Assembly (NCBI GenBank): GCA_012295275.1
Contig: CM022674.1
Span: forward strand, 15,534,953-15,598,952
Length of the DNA: 64,000 nucleotides
Origin: Chrysomallon squamiferum
Taxonomy: Eukaryota > Mollusca > Gastropoda > Neomphalida > Peltospiridae
Direction of reading: 5' to 3'
Shown: one piece after another, positions 42,536 through 55,304 of the stretch
Numbering within the stretch: position 1 is the first letter of the stretch
Layout: each line of letters opens with the position of its first letter
Program-made: the position numbers and the translations under genes
The notes under the pieces: generated by a model
The model's input: only the letters and a program-made list of their open reading frames with translations
Database searches by the model: none
What the model was told of the DNA's origin: nothing

Positions 42536-44044
42536 GCAACAATAAGAACAGTAAATAAATTATAAATAAAAGAACATGGTTTTATTGAAAGTATATATTT
42601 GGTTTGAAGATTACAGATAGCAAAGATCTGAAATTTTTAAAGAAACAAATTTGTTCTTAATGCTGATAGGTACATGCAGATTGCATGTAGATAAATATTT
42701 GAATTTATTTTCACTAGATTTATAAGCATGTACAAACTTCATTATTATGTACAATGAAAAAAGTATTTGTTTTTACTTAATACAGATACAGACACATTTT
42801 CTGTTCATAATATTAAAAACAAAAATAAAATTATGAATTTTATAAACAATTCAGTATTTATAATCAGAATTAATTATTTTTGCTGCATACAGATTTGTAC
42901 ATATTTCATGTTAACAAATGCTGAAATTTGTTTTTGCTTGATATATGTAGATGTAAATCTCATATTTCTAAACAAAATAATGTTTCAGTTAACAAACATT
43001 ATTGGATTAACAAATATTTATTCACTATATTAATAAATGAATTATTAGAATTTATTTTTACTGAATATAGAGGAAAAAAAGATCTTATATTTGTGAATAT
43101 TTGAATTTATGGTCTTTCAGATTGCTATATATGCAAATTTAATATTTGTAAATAAAAAGAATTTGCTTTTAATATATATAAATACTTGCAGATATCATTT
43201 TTAAATAATAAGAATTAATTTTTAATGTGTACATGTTTGATTTCTAAATATATACAAAAAACAGTTTTATTGCATTCGATAGATACTGGTCTTATATTTA
43301 TAAGCATAACAACATACTTTTATTTTCAAGGTATATAATTTACAAAATTTAATATTTATAAACATTGGTGACACACTCACACACACACACACACACACAC
43401 AAAAAAAACACAAGCATCAATAGTAACATTTAAACAAAAATGACTTTGATGTAAATAAAAAGAATAACATTAATTTATTTTTATATTTATTTAAACCATT
43501 TTTTTTTTTTTTTTTTTTTTTTTACAGTGCAACAAAGGAAAACAATAATTAAGTTAATTTGTGATGCAACGAGAAAAGAACCTGATGATGGTTTGTTTAA
43601 AATTATTGAAGATTCTGCTGTTGGAAATGTGGTATGTAATTTTAAATGTAAAATTTGGGAACTTCATATAAAGTATTTCAAAAACTGGTCCAGTGTTAAT
43701 TTTAAAAATCAAAAATAATAATTGTAAATTTCGGAATTTGAAAACAGGAATTTTTGGCACTCTTTGTAAGGTTAGTAATTTTAAAATATGGGATTTTAAA
43801 AATGTGCATTCATTAGGTAGGATAAACAAAAATACATTTTTTCTTTTCCTCCATTTTTGTTGCTTCACACGCAAGCTTTGTTGAAAATATAATAATTAAT
43901 TTTGTGTCCATTTTTTCATTTATTATTTTACTGGATGCATTTTTCAAATATATTTGTTTATTTGTTTATAGATAGCAGAACTTCATCACCTGTGCTGTTG
44001 TCCAAATGGCTGTTTGACTGTCAATAATTCAGGTAAATGTATTG

Positions 44045-44113
<69 letters not shown>

Positions 44114-44375
44114 TAATAATAGTAACATTAATAATAATAATATATATACTACCATTTCTACTACTACTACTACTACATTACTACTGCTACTACTACTACT
44201 AATAATAGTGGTAATACTACTACAGTTAATGTTGCTGCTGCAGTATTCATGCTTTTACAGCTGCAACAAGAGCAACAACAACTACTATCAGTATTGACAG
44301 TATTACTGCTATTCTTACTCCTATACTGTTTCTACTACTGCTGTTGCTACAGTAGTAGTAGTAGTATTAGTAGCA

Positions 44376-44423
<48 letters not shown>

Positions 44424-45770
44424 TCACCATGGACACCTCATATATGTTGCTTGGTTCAGGTTGTTTATTTTTATATCCTGTTTGTAATTTAAGTTGCCCA
44501 CCTTTGTAAATACTTGGGTCTTCGAGAAGCATTAGCCTTGAACTGATATCAGAAAAAAAAAAAATATATATATATATATATAATAAAGAAAAAAAGAAAA
44601 AAAAAAAAAAAACCACAGACAAGGTGCAGTAATCAGAGAAAACTTTAAAAAAAAAAAAAGACCCTCCTTCACGAAAAATATAGAGAAAATAAAAGAAAGA
44701 AAGAAAGAAAAGGAAAAGAAGGAAAGAAAGAAAAGAAAGAAAGAAAGAAAAGAAAATATCTATACAAAAAATCAGAAAAGAAAAGAAAAAAGATATCTTC
44801 TAGTCATGACATGAACACAACTTTCAATATCTTGGAGTACATTTGTAGAAAAATATTTTCTAAATGAAACACTTGAATAATAGCTGAACAACTCATCACA
44901 TATAACTAAAATGATTATTGTTGTTGTTGGTGTTGTTGTTGTTATTGTTATTGTAGTTTTGTAATTTGCAGAGCTCTTTTCAAGTCTGCCATTAATCACA
45001 TTTCACCAATTTGAAGAAAAGTTCAATAAATGTGTGACATTTAATTTGAATATTTTTAAAGTTTTAGTAAAATAAAATAAAAAAATAAAAAAAAACAGTT
45101 AAAAAAACAACAAATAAATAAAAATAACAATACAAATATACACAAACAACAACAACAATAAACCAATTGATTGTTTAAATTTTACTGATGTTCTAATCGA
45201 ATAATGATGAATTTTAAGTCCTTTCCATAACTAACCTATTTACCTAGTAACACAATTATTTATACAAATAAATGTTATAACACTTGGTACATCACACAAC
45301 ACTCACATTAAACCTCACTGCAGAGTTATATTTCTTTACACCTTATTATGTAGCTTACAGTGCACACTATACAGAGTAATCGTTTATATTCAGTATGTAG
45401 ATAACAAGTTTAGATAATAATTTAATAGTGTCAGTAATGTTATCTTAATCTAGTGTATTAGTTACACACTCATAACAACATAATTGTGTATACTTTTACC
45501 TCAGCTTAAAGTGCAAATGGGGTAATTGTACATTAAATGAATTACCCGGTGTTAATGTATTTTAAAAAGAAATTTATGTGTGTGTCTGTATTAAATAAAA
45601 TCAATATCTATCTATCTGTCTATCTGACTGTCTGTATATCTGCCCAGCTATTTGTCTCTTAGTACACAGATATACACATATATTTATGTTTTTCCATCTA
45701 TATATATAAAAAAACAATCTATATCTATGTCTCTCTATCTGTATGTCTGTATATATATGTATACATATAC

Positions 45771-45824
<54 letters not shown>

Positions 45825-46897
45825 AAAAAAAAATTCTAAAAAAAAAAAAAATTCTCTGTAGCATTGTTTGATTCACAGAAATGTAAGAACCCACATATAA
45901 GTTGATGCTTGAATGTTATCAGTGATTTATGCATTGTTATATTTTACTTTACATACTTAACCTATATAACTGATAATTTTCCATATCCTGAGTCAGTTAG
46001 GAATTTTTCTGCTTTCTTCAAAGTAAAAATAATGGAAGATATTGAGCTTTATATTTTAAAATGTGTAAATTATGTGATGTGAAGAATAAAAAAATGTAAG
46101 TAGAAATATGATTGTACAAACTTTGTTTTTGAAATTTATATCAATTGTTACAGAGATATCTGTTGTTAGAAATGTAAATCATAAAATATATTCTGAAATT
46201 TTAGGTTAGACATTTTATAATATAAATTTAGAGTTTGTCAGATAACAAGCATGACTGTAGCAGCAAATTATTATTATTATTATTTTTTTTTAAATATGCT
46301 AATGAGAATGCCATGTAATTAGTAATTAATTAATAATTTAAATAAATTTTACAAGACTGTTGGATGACAAGCATCAGTGTAACTGCAGAATACACTAATG
46401 AGAATGCCATCTAATTAACAGTACTTGATAATTTAAATATTTTGCAGAAAGGTCAGAAAACCGCAAGAGCAGTGATATGTTTATTATGTTTGGTGCTATT
46501 CTTAGCTTCTTGTTCATGGCATTAATTATCGGATTCTTGTGTTACCTCAGTAGAACACACCTACCATTCTACTACAAACTTCCAGGTGAGATTTTCGGAG
46601 TTCTGCATTTAAAATATTCATTTAGTGACATTAAGAACTGTTCTAAATAGAGTCCGTATTCTTCTGAGTTACATTTTGTAATTATTTTTGGCTTCCAATC
46701 TTTATTAATAATAACGTTTAACAAATGTACCTTAGGCTATACGAAGAACTACTCTGTATGTTATCCAAATAGTTCTGAGTTTTACATTTAATTTTGGTTT
46801 TGTAGCTTCCAATCTTAATTAATAATAAAGTAGATTAAAAAATAGAATGCAATTTAAAAATACCTGATCACCAACATTTTTCTATAGTTGTGATATC

Positions 46898-46969
<72 letters not shown>

Positions 46970-47740
46970 AGAAGTCACATATTTGCTGTTTGCTGTTTTC
47001 AGTTACTGGAAAAATGAGAGGGTTTTCACACCATTCCCCCAATGATGACATTTATGACAGACGCCTAACAGCCCCATCACTGATGTCTGTTAGGTACCGG
47101 GATTATGAACCAGGATGGAAAGTGTCCAAGAAAAGTCAGCTGCCTGTTTTAGAGAATGCTGTTATGTCTATTGACACGATTAAAATGAGACAGAGGTGAG
47201 CTACTGCCATGGTGAATTTACAAATGCAGATATAGGATTCGTATTTTTATTTCTTTTTTTTTAATTATTTTTTTTTACATACATATATATATTTTTTATT
47301 TATATTTATTAATTAGATATTTAAGGAAACATTTTTTGATTAAAGTTGTAGATTAGTAAAGATTTTCTCTCAATCAAATTTTGATCAGCCTTTGCACCAT
47401 TTTCAACTTGAAATCATGTGAGGTATTTTACATAGTACATTCCTTAAGAATGAAAAACATATCTTTATGATGTCACACATATCTTTATGATGTCATACAT
47501 ATCTTTATGATGTCATACGTGTCATGATTCAGACTGGGAGGTGGCAGTTTTGGAGACACTCATGTAGCAGAATGGCACGACATGACTGTGGCACTGAAAC
47601 GATTAACAATTAATATCCATGACAACCAGGTGACTGATGACATCATAGAGCTGATGAAGAAAGAAGTTTGGTTTCTCAGGTGAGAGAAAAAAAAAGGGAG
47701 AAATATGAATAGAGAGAGAGATATGAATAGAGACAGATAT

Positions 47741-47822
<82 letters not shown>

Positions 47823-48817
47823 TACTACATACACTTCACAAAAGTATCTTATTACTACATTATTACAGAATATTATGAATATAATAACTTCCATATGAAA
47901 GGAATTAATATTCACTTTCAAAAGATTCTTTCCCTTGCTTCATACAATTAACTTAGGTTTGTTTTCTCTTTTAGTCGCCAACGTCATAAAAACATCGTTG
48001 GGGTGCTGGGACTGTGCATTGATGGCAGACATCCATGTATCATCACTGAATTTGTGAATGGCAGCTGCATAAAAGATCTTCTTAAAATGAGAGACTTCAA
48101 GCTAATATGGCCGCATCGAGTCAAAATTGTACGTCTGCAAAATATTAAAAATTTATGTCTAGCACCAGGAATAATTAATTTAAAGTCATTTTTCGAAAAT
48201 CTAAATAATTGTTTATTCACTACCTAAGCTTAAGTCTATGAAATGAATGTTTAAATAGAGCTGATAACTCTTTGCTAATAATAAAGTATAAAAGAAGCTG
48301 CAATGAAGATTTTTTTTTTTTTACAAAGAGATATACAAAATAGGTTTTGCCATTTTACAGTGATTTATGTAATCTTCTAAAAACAAATTTATCACTTCCT
48401 TGACAAATATTATTATTATTTTTTGTTATGCTTTATAACTAACAAATACTGTTTTAAAAATAAATCACAAAAACAATAACAGATTTTTATTCCAATAATC
48501 CTGATTTATCAGTGATTTATAACAGATTTCTAAAACTTTTCTGACAGTAGACTGCAAAATATTACAGCTGTTAACAAGTCAACGATATTTTAGAAACACT
48601 TAAACTTCAAAACTAAAGACAGCTTTTGTTGGCTGAACATGAAGGCTGTTGAATGTGGCTGTGTTAAATCAAATGTTTGCTGTTTTATTTTGCAGTGTTC
48701 TGATGTAGCCAATGGCATAGCCTTTCTTCATTCGACAAAACCTCCGATCATTCATCGAGATCTCCGCTGTGGAAACCTCTTTCTTCTCCACAATGATACT
48801 GCTAAGGTAAACAAAAA

Positions 48818-48856
<39 letters not shown>

Positions 48857-50419
48857 TTTTTTTATTTTTTTAATCCTGGTTGTTTAAAGATACAGCTACG
48901 GTATCGAAATTAATTTTTTTTTTTTTTTAATTCTCAATTATTTGAAGATAAAGAATCAGTAAACACTAACACATTTTAGTTGTTAGACAGAAGGATGTGT
49001 AGACTAGAGGTAAAGCTCTCATATGGAATGCATTAATGACGGTCCCTGTTAGTAGTAGCTCTTTTTGGGACATTTTCCCAATCCAACCAATTCTGTTTCC
49101 CAGGTCAGACAGTGCTCTGTTATTGTTGGATCATAGGCCAAGTAGTTTTAGTGAAAGTGCATATAAAAGATCCCTCGTAATTTATTTCCAGCAATTAAAT
49201 AAAATAAAATAAAATAAAATAAAATAAAATAAAATAAAATAAAATATTAAGAAAAATAAGAAAACAAATAAATAAAAAAATTAAAAATCAGTTTTCTGTT
49301 TAAAAGAGATGTGGAGAATTTTAAAAGTAATTATTATTTTAAATTTCATTCTAACTTTTTACATTCCATTCAAAGATCTGTTAAAGCACGCTTGGTGTGG
49401 TCAACTATAATATTTTGTTTTTCTGCTGTCAAAGAGTTTTTTAATTCATGGTTATCATGAACACAATCTCTGACTGTTCTGACAGTGTCAGTAGAATTGT
49501 TTTTTTTTTTTAAATAAAATTTCTTATTATTTTCTTAAGAGGTTTGTTTCAAACAAGGTTCTTGTAGGCTATGCTTCAGATTTTTAAAGACAAATTTGGT
49601 GAATTATAAATAAATTTAAATTTTTATAAAATTTCAGGTTGCTGATTTTGGACTGACAAAAATGATACAGCCACTAAGACAGAACTGTACAAAGGAAGAC
49701 TGCTGCTGTGAGTTTTACCCACAATTCCTTGTAACAAAAATGGCAGACATTATTGTTATGAACAAGAGTCAGTAACTGAACAATAAATAGAAATTATTGA
49801 ATTTGTATCAGTCTGTTCCCATTTCTGTGAGAAAAACATGGATGTAGAAGACCAAGATTTTATTTCAAAAGGAAAATAAACTTTTAACTTGGTATTGGTG
49901 AATCTTTATGTGAATATTTTAATGCAAAAATGAGAGATTTAATATAAAAATAAAAATCTTATTCATATAATGATTATTTATATAAAGTACTGATAATGAT
50001 AATAAATAAATAAATAAATAAATAAAAAAAAATTAAATAAAGAAAATATATTTTTATACTTTACCCATAATGCCTTTTAAGAACTATGGTAGACAATATT
50101 ATGTGTTTTTCTTGGCAGAGTTATCTCCCATTAGCAAAGCTGTAGACTGATATAAAACCATTTAAGATTTTCTGTTGTTAATGTGTTCTAGTAGTTTATT
50201 AATATAATTCAATAAGGGTACATATTTGAACATTAATGTTTGTATGTATAAATATGAGAGTATAACTGCATATGTTAATGTATGTATAGTTTTTGTATAC
50301 ATGTGTATGTGTATATGTGAGTGTGTGTGTGTGTGTGTGTATGTGTGACTGTCCATTTATGTTTAAGTAGGTGTGTATGTGTTTATATGTGTGTTTGTGT
50401 GTGTGTGTTTGTGTGTCTA

Positions 50420-50458
<39 letters not shown>

Positions 50459-50495
50459 GTCCATTTATGTTTAAGTAGGTGTGTATGTGTTTATA

Positions 50496-50554
<59 letters not shown>

Positions 50555-50975
50555 GTCTGTTTCCATTTCTTTATGGAAAACATGGATGTAGAACATATGT
50601 GTGTGTGTGTGTATGTATATATATAATCTTAAAATATTCATTTAAAAATAAAAATAAAAAAAACATAAAATTTAATCTCAACAGCTATTAAGTTTTAGAA
50701 TAGTTACTAAATGGACTGTACAAAGACACAGGTAACTTTACAGGTCGTCGTAACTACAGTGCATGTCCAGCCAACATTCGCTGGACAGCTCCAGAAATAC
50801 TGCAGAACCCCACTGTACTCGAGGATGACGCAGTGATCACAACGGCAGCCGATGTTTACTCGTTTGGACTTGTAATGTGGGAGCTGTTTGTCTGTGAAGA
50901 CCCATTTGAAGACATCGTCACCGAGGAAGAGGTAGTTTGATGTGATTTTTGTGTGTTTGTGTCACTGTGTGTGTG

Positions 50976-51042
<67 letters not shown>

Positions 51043-51307
51043 TTTGTGTGTTGTGTGTTGTGTGTGTTTGAAGAGATCATACACAGAGGAAGGGGTTGTG
51101 TGTGATGTTTGTGAGATCACCACAGAGGAAGGTGTTTTGTGTGTTTGTTTGTGTATATGTTTGTGTGTGTTGTGTGTGTGTGTGTGTGTGTGTGTTTGTG
51201 TGTTGTTTTGTGTGTGTTTGTGTGTGTGATGTGTGTTTTGATGAGATCACACCACAGGTAAGGTGATTCAATTTGTTTTTTGTTTTGTGTATATGTTTGT
51301 GTGTTTG

Positions 51308-51391
<84 letters not shown>

Positions 51392-51694
51392 AACCAGTTT
51401 GAAGATACCACCACATAGCAAGATGTAGTGTGATACAATCTGTTATTTTTGTGTGTATTTGTGTATATTGTTTGAGTGTGCATGTGTGTATTTATGTGTG
51501 CAATATATGTGTAATATATGTGTGGGTGTGAATGTGTCTGCATGTATCTGTGTACAAATGTATTTGAGTTGATTTATTAATATATTTTTCTCTATATATG
51601 TGTTTTTGCATACTTGAATGCATATGTATCTCTGTAAAGGTACTTATATTAGTATCCAAATGCATGTATAAATTAGTTTATTTACATGCACTTG

Positions 51695-51734
<40 letters not shown>

Positions 51735-52487
51735 CAAACCATGTGTGTGTGTGTGTGTTTTGTGAGTGTTGGTGTACAAACACACATTAGTATGTACACA
51801 CCTGTGATATGTTGATGTGTGTGTTAAACAACAGCAGTGTGTTTACAGGTGATAGAGCTGGTGAATCGTGGAAGCAGGCCGCGGCTGAACAGTGTAACAA
51901 ACATGATGCCGCAGTACAAAGATCTCATGCAGAGTTGCTGGTCACAGCACTCAAAGGACAGGCCAACCATTAAAAAGGTGAGTGATCTCCCCTTAACAGC
52001 TCTCCAAAAAAAACTTTAAAAAAAAAAAAAATCTAATATTAATTACAATTTAAATATGAATAAAAATAATTCCTCCATCAAAAAAAACTTGAAAAAACAA
52101 AAAAACAAAACAGAACAAAAAAAAGCTATATATATCTATACCTCTCTGTGTATCTTTTTCTCTCTCTAATTAATTAAATAAAAAATAATTAATTTAAAGA
52201 CAAAAAATAAAAATGAAAACAAAACAAAGAAATTAGGATTAAAAAAAATAATATATTAATAAATAAAAATTGCTACTTACTGTACAAATGATGGGCGATA
52301 TCACACTGCAATCATTTGCCAGTAACTAACAGTTATAATATACTTAAATATCTACGTAAATGTCATACACAAAATAACCTGCCACTATTTCTTCCCTTTT
52401 TATTTACAGGTTGTTCAGACCTTGAAGAATGTACAAAATCAGTCTGGATCATTTCAGAAAATAATTGACAGAAAAATTGAAACGTGA
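40357..52487 (+). CDS. Transmembrane receptor kinase with MRH-like ectodomain
   Basis: Thirteen exons: 40357-40532, 42049-42179, 43528-43631, 43972-44032, 46449-46585, 47003-47195, 47533-47679, 47975-48128, 48696-48806, 49638-49707, 50744-50931, 51849-51977, 52410-52487. Exon 1 has a signal peptide (MSSLIISFVVFMLINSPESA) and GSCKLVISTRDIIDLKSL, which with TIIKLICDATRKEPDDG and the Cys-rich end LHHLCCCPNGC resembles an MRH (mannose-6-phosphate receptor homology) fold. Exon 5 holds the membrane helix (MFIMFGAILSFLFMALIIGF). The kinase has a glycine loop LGGGSFG, lysine VALKRL, HRDLRCGN, DFG, TAPEIL, ADVYSFG and CW...RPT, so all catalytic residues are present. HRDLRxxN, IRWTAPE and an activation-loop NYSACP favour tyrosine-kinase-like specificity. 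From exon 3 onward phases agree. Exon 2 is open in two frames, and the more codon-like one does not fit its neighbours' phases, so a small exon may be missing there. An alternative upstream ATG lies at 40279. Confidence 0.8.
40533..42048 (+). other. Kinase intron 1 with (TA)n and (TC)n arrays
   Basis: AT-rich intron. TA array at about 41258-41302 and TC array at about 41651-41710, the latter followed by a long pyrimidine-rich stretch. The Ser/Leu frames here are repeat artefacts. Confidence 0.6.
42180..43527 (+). other. Kinase intron 2, with triplet repeats
   Basis: GAA/CAA/CAG-type triplets at about 42405-42550, a CA run near 43376-43400 and a 25-bp T run directly before exon 3. A missing small MRH exon would lie here, but none was convincing. 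Confidence 0.5.
44033..46448 (+). other. Kinase intron 4, microsatellite-rich
   Basis: AAT array (about 44043-44135), TAC/TAG/TAA triplets to 44420, purine runs (44570-44755), TA and GT arrays (about 45755-45822). From 46230 a short local duplication (AATGAGAATGCCAT at 46302 and 46399). No exon supported. Confidence 0.55.
46898..46968. repeat. (TA)n microsatellite
   Basis: About 70 bp TA array ending 35 bases before the exon at 47003. Confidence 0.95.
47745..47820. repeat. (GA)n microsatellite
   Basis: About 75 bp GA array in the intron after the glycine-loop exon. Confidence 0.95.
49195..49245. repeat. (AAAAT)n pentanucleotide microsatellite
   Basis: About ten AAAAT/TAAAA units in the intron before the DFG exon. 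Confidence 0.9.
50285..50625. repeat. (GT)n(TA)n compound repeat with a duplicated block
   Basis: GT and TA arrays in which ATGTCCATTTATGTTTAAGTAGGTGTGTATGTGTTTATATG-type sequence occurs twice (about 50350 and 50458), so the block is tandemly duplicated. Confidence 0.85.
50932..51848 (+). repeat. Kinase intron 11, almost entirely (GT)n minisatellite-like
   Basis: GT arrays interspersed with diverged repeats of the exon end itself: GAAGAGATCATACACAGAGGAAGG (51069), GAGATCACCACAGAGGAAGG (51112), GATGAGATCACACCACAGGTAAGG (51241) and GAAGATACCACCACATAGCAAGA (51401). These echo the coding GAAGACATCGTCACCGAGGAAGAG|GTAG at 50908-50934. Confidence 0.8.
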
Positions 52488-53718
52488 AGACAAACAAATA
52501 ATTAACTTTAATGGTTAGGTCAAGCTGAATTTATTGTTCGACATTTTAACATGTGGAACTGATTGTAAACACTTTGGACGAAATTGCTGATTAAGAAACT
52601 ACAGGTTTAAAATTGTTAGTTTAACTTACATGGTTGTATTTTGTTTTCTTACTGTTTTGAAATGATTTTTATAAAAGTTGTGAATCAGAACATTTGTTTT
52701 TCTTCTTCTTTTATTACAGAAACAATAATACCCTTTTTTTTTTAATTATTTTATTCTACATTAATTTGCTAAGTGCATTTAACTATTTCTTGAGAAAAGT
52801 AGTCTAAAAGTTTTTATTAAATTTATTTTTGGTGATACAAAAAAATAGTCTGCATATTTCCAAATTCTATTTTATTTATTTTATATTTTTTGCTGTCCAA
52901 TCTTAATTAATAATTAAGTATAACAACATAACACAGGGTGTTATAATTGGTTTGAAATACATATTCATTTCTAACATTATTTCATATTATTTTATTGTCA
53001 TACTTTGTTAGATGCAGTGATAGATGAACCAAAACAATAAATTAATAACATATAAATATACAGAATGTATGTTTCAGTGTATTCATGTATGAATATATAT
53101 ACTTTATGTCTGTTTTTATGTGCAAACTAATATATTTTTTGACTGTTTATTTGTAATTATATGTATCAAATGTTTTGCACCAGCTGGTAAAATCTTTATA
53201 TAAATTCCTTTGATCAGATGTATATTTAATTAGATATGATTTGTTTAATATTGTCATTATACAATTAATTATGATCACTGTATTATGCATTTGTACACAA
53301 TAATTATTAACATGTATATTATAATACCATTACTTTATCAGTGGCTGTGTTATAATATCTGTATGTATTTATACCATTTAAACAAACAACCCAAAAACCA
53401 CAATATTCTTAAAATAAAAATTTTCTGTCACACGCAAGATTTATATTACCAAAGATGTTTATAATTACGTGTGATAATTTTGAGTGTACTGGAAATAAGA
53501 TTATTTTGCTGTCATTTGTTGCAATGTTCTGCAAGAATTCATTGAAAGAAATCAGTGTAATCAGTGAATGGAGTTACATTGAAAATGTTCTTTAGAAAAT
53601 TACATCATGTGAATCCACATTTTGTGTACAGGGTCTGTGTGTGTGTATATGTGTGTATGTGTGTGCATGTATATGCTTTGATGTGCCTATCTATCAATAT
53701 ATATATATATATATATAT

Positions 53719-53761
<43 letters not shown>

Positions 53762-53785
53762 TGTGAAAGCACACACACACACACA

Positions 53786-53826
<41 letters not shown>

Positions 53827-53837
53827 ATCCTTTAGTG

Positions 53838-53892
<55 letters not shown>

Positions 53893-54340
53893 TTGCATGT
53901 ATACATTTCTGCCAATACTTGTGCGTATGTGCGTGTGTTTGCCTTCACAAATACCTTTTATCCATGATTCCAGATACCTATCAATATAATATATTCCAAA
54001 AAAACACCAAAATTATATATATATAATTTATTTTTGAAGAATAACTTTACATCTGTTATTAAACCTGTTTCTGAATATGTTAACAGAACTCTTTCTCATT
54101 TCTTTATATTTACAATATGTATACAAAATCCCACTTAAATTATTTTATTGACTTGTATTGTGTTCATCTTTTCTGTATATGCTCATAAACACACACACAT
54201 ACAAGTATACGGACTACAAACATACAAACATACATACATACATACATACATACATACATGCATACATGCACTTACATACTGCTGTGACTAAAATGTTCTG
54301 AAATGAAGAAAGTTGTAATACATTTTTATTTGTCTTTTTT
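52488..54340. other. 3' untranslated region and downstream spacer of the kinase gene
   Basis: AT-rich. An AATAAA lies near 53034. GT, TA and GATA arrays occupy about 53636-53885, and CATA repeats lie near 54225-54260. No further gene seen. Confidence 0.5.
53695..53886. repeat. Compound (TA)n(GATA)n(GT)n(TA)n microsatellite
   Basis: Consecutive TA, GATA, CA/GT and TA arrays. Cys/Val and Tyr/Ile frames are artefacts. Confidence 0.95.
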
Positions 54341-55251
54341 TTCAGTTAACATTTGATCATTCGTAATTTGTTATATTTTACATTTGAATATTCAGAAAAA
54401 ACAAACAAATACGTAATAAATATTTTGCTTTTCCCCATTCCTAATTGTTACAAAAGTTACATTAATTTGCATATTCATAATATTTTAGTATAACAATTGC
54501 TTTTATTTCCCTATTCACGACAGATTACTGTTACAATATTTTTTCATTAGCAGATTCATAACACATTATTAAACCACGAAAGGGGAAATAACTGAACTGT
54601 GATAAAACTAGATGAAATTCAGGCTTTGTGTTTAGCCATAAAACAGTCATTGTGAGTGTTCAGCTTATTCCTAATTTGTTATGATAATTATTATTTTACA
54701 TTTTCGTACTGAAAATAATTATGATTTAACAATTATTTTACATACATGCATTTTAAATTAAATGTAATTTGTTATTATTAATATCATTTTATATTTTCAT
54801 ATAGGTAATAATTATTCTACATTTTAAATTAAATTTGTTATTATAATTAGTATTTCATATTTGCTTATTAATAATAATTATGTTTAATGATTATTAATTT
54901 TAATTTAAATGTTTGCAATTAATTATCAGTGAAATTAACTTCTAAATTTACTCGAATAGGGTGCCCAGTACAGGCATGATTGAACATTGAGAATGAAAAA
55001 TCATTCCAAACTGTTTGCTCATTATCCTTTTAATAATTTGTAAAATATCTTCGATTTGTTTGTTAACCATTTTTTAAAAAATATATTTTTTTTTTTGAAT
55101 CAATTGTTACTTGTCTTTATTAATAACCAATGGAAAGAAAGTGAAACTAGTGTAAAATAAAAATATTTATTCACAATAGTTGTGAATTTATTTCAAACAC
55201 AGAGTGAATATATAACTTTGTCTGTGAATTCAGTGTAAAAAATACGACAGC

Positions 55252-55304
<53 letters not shown>

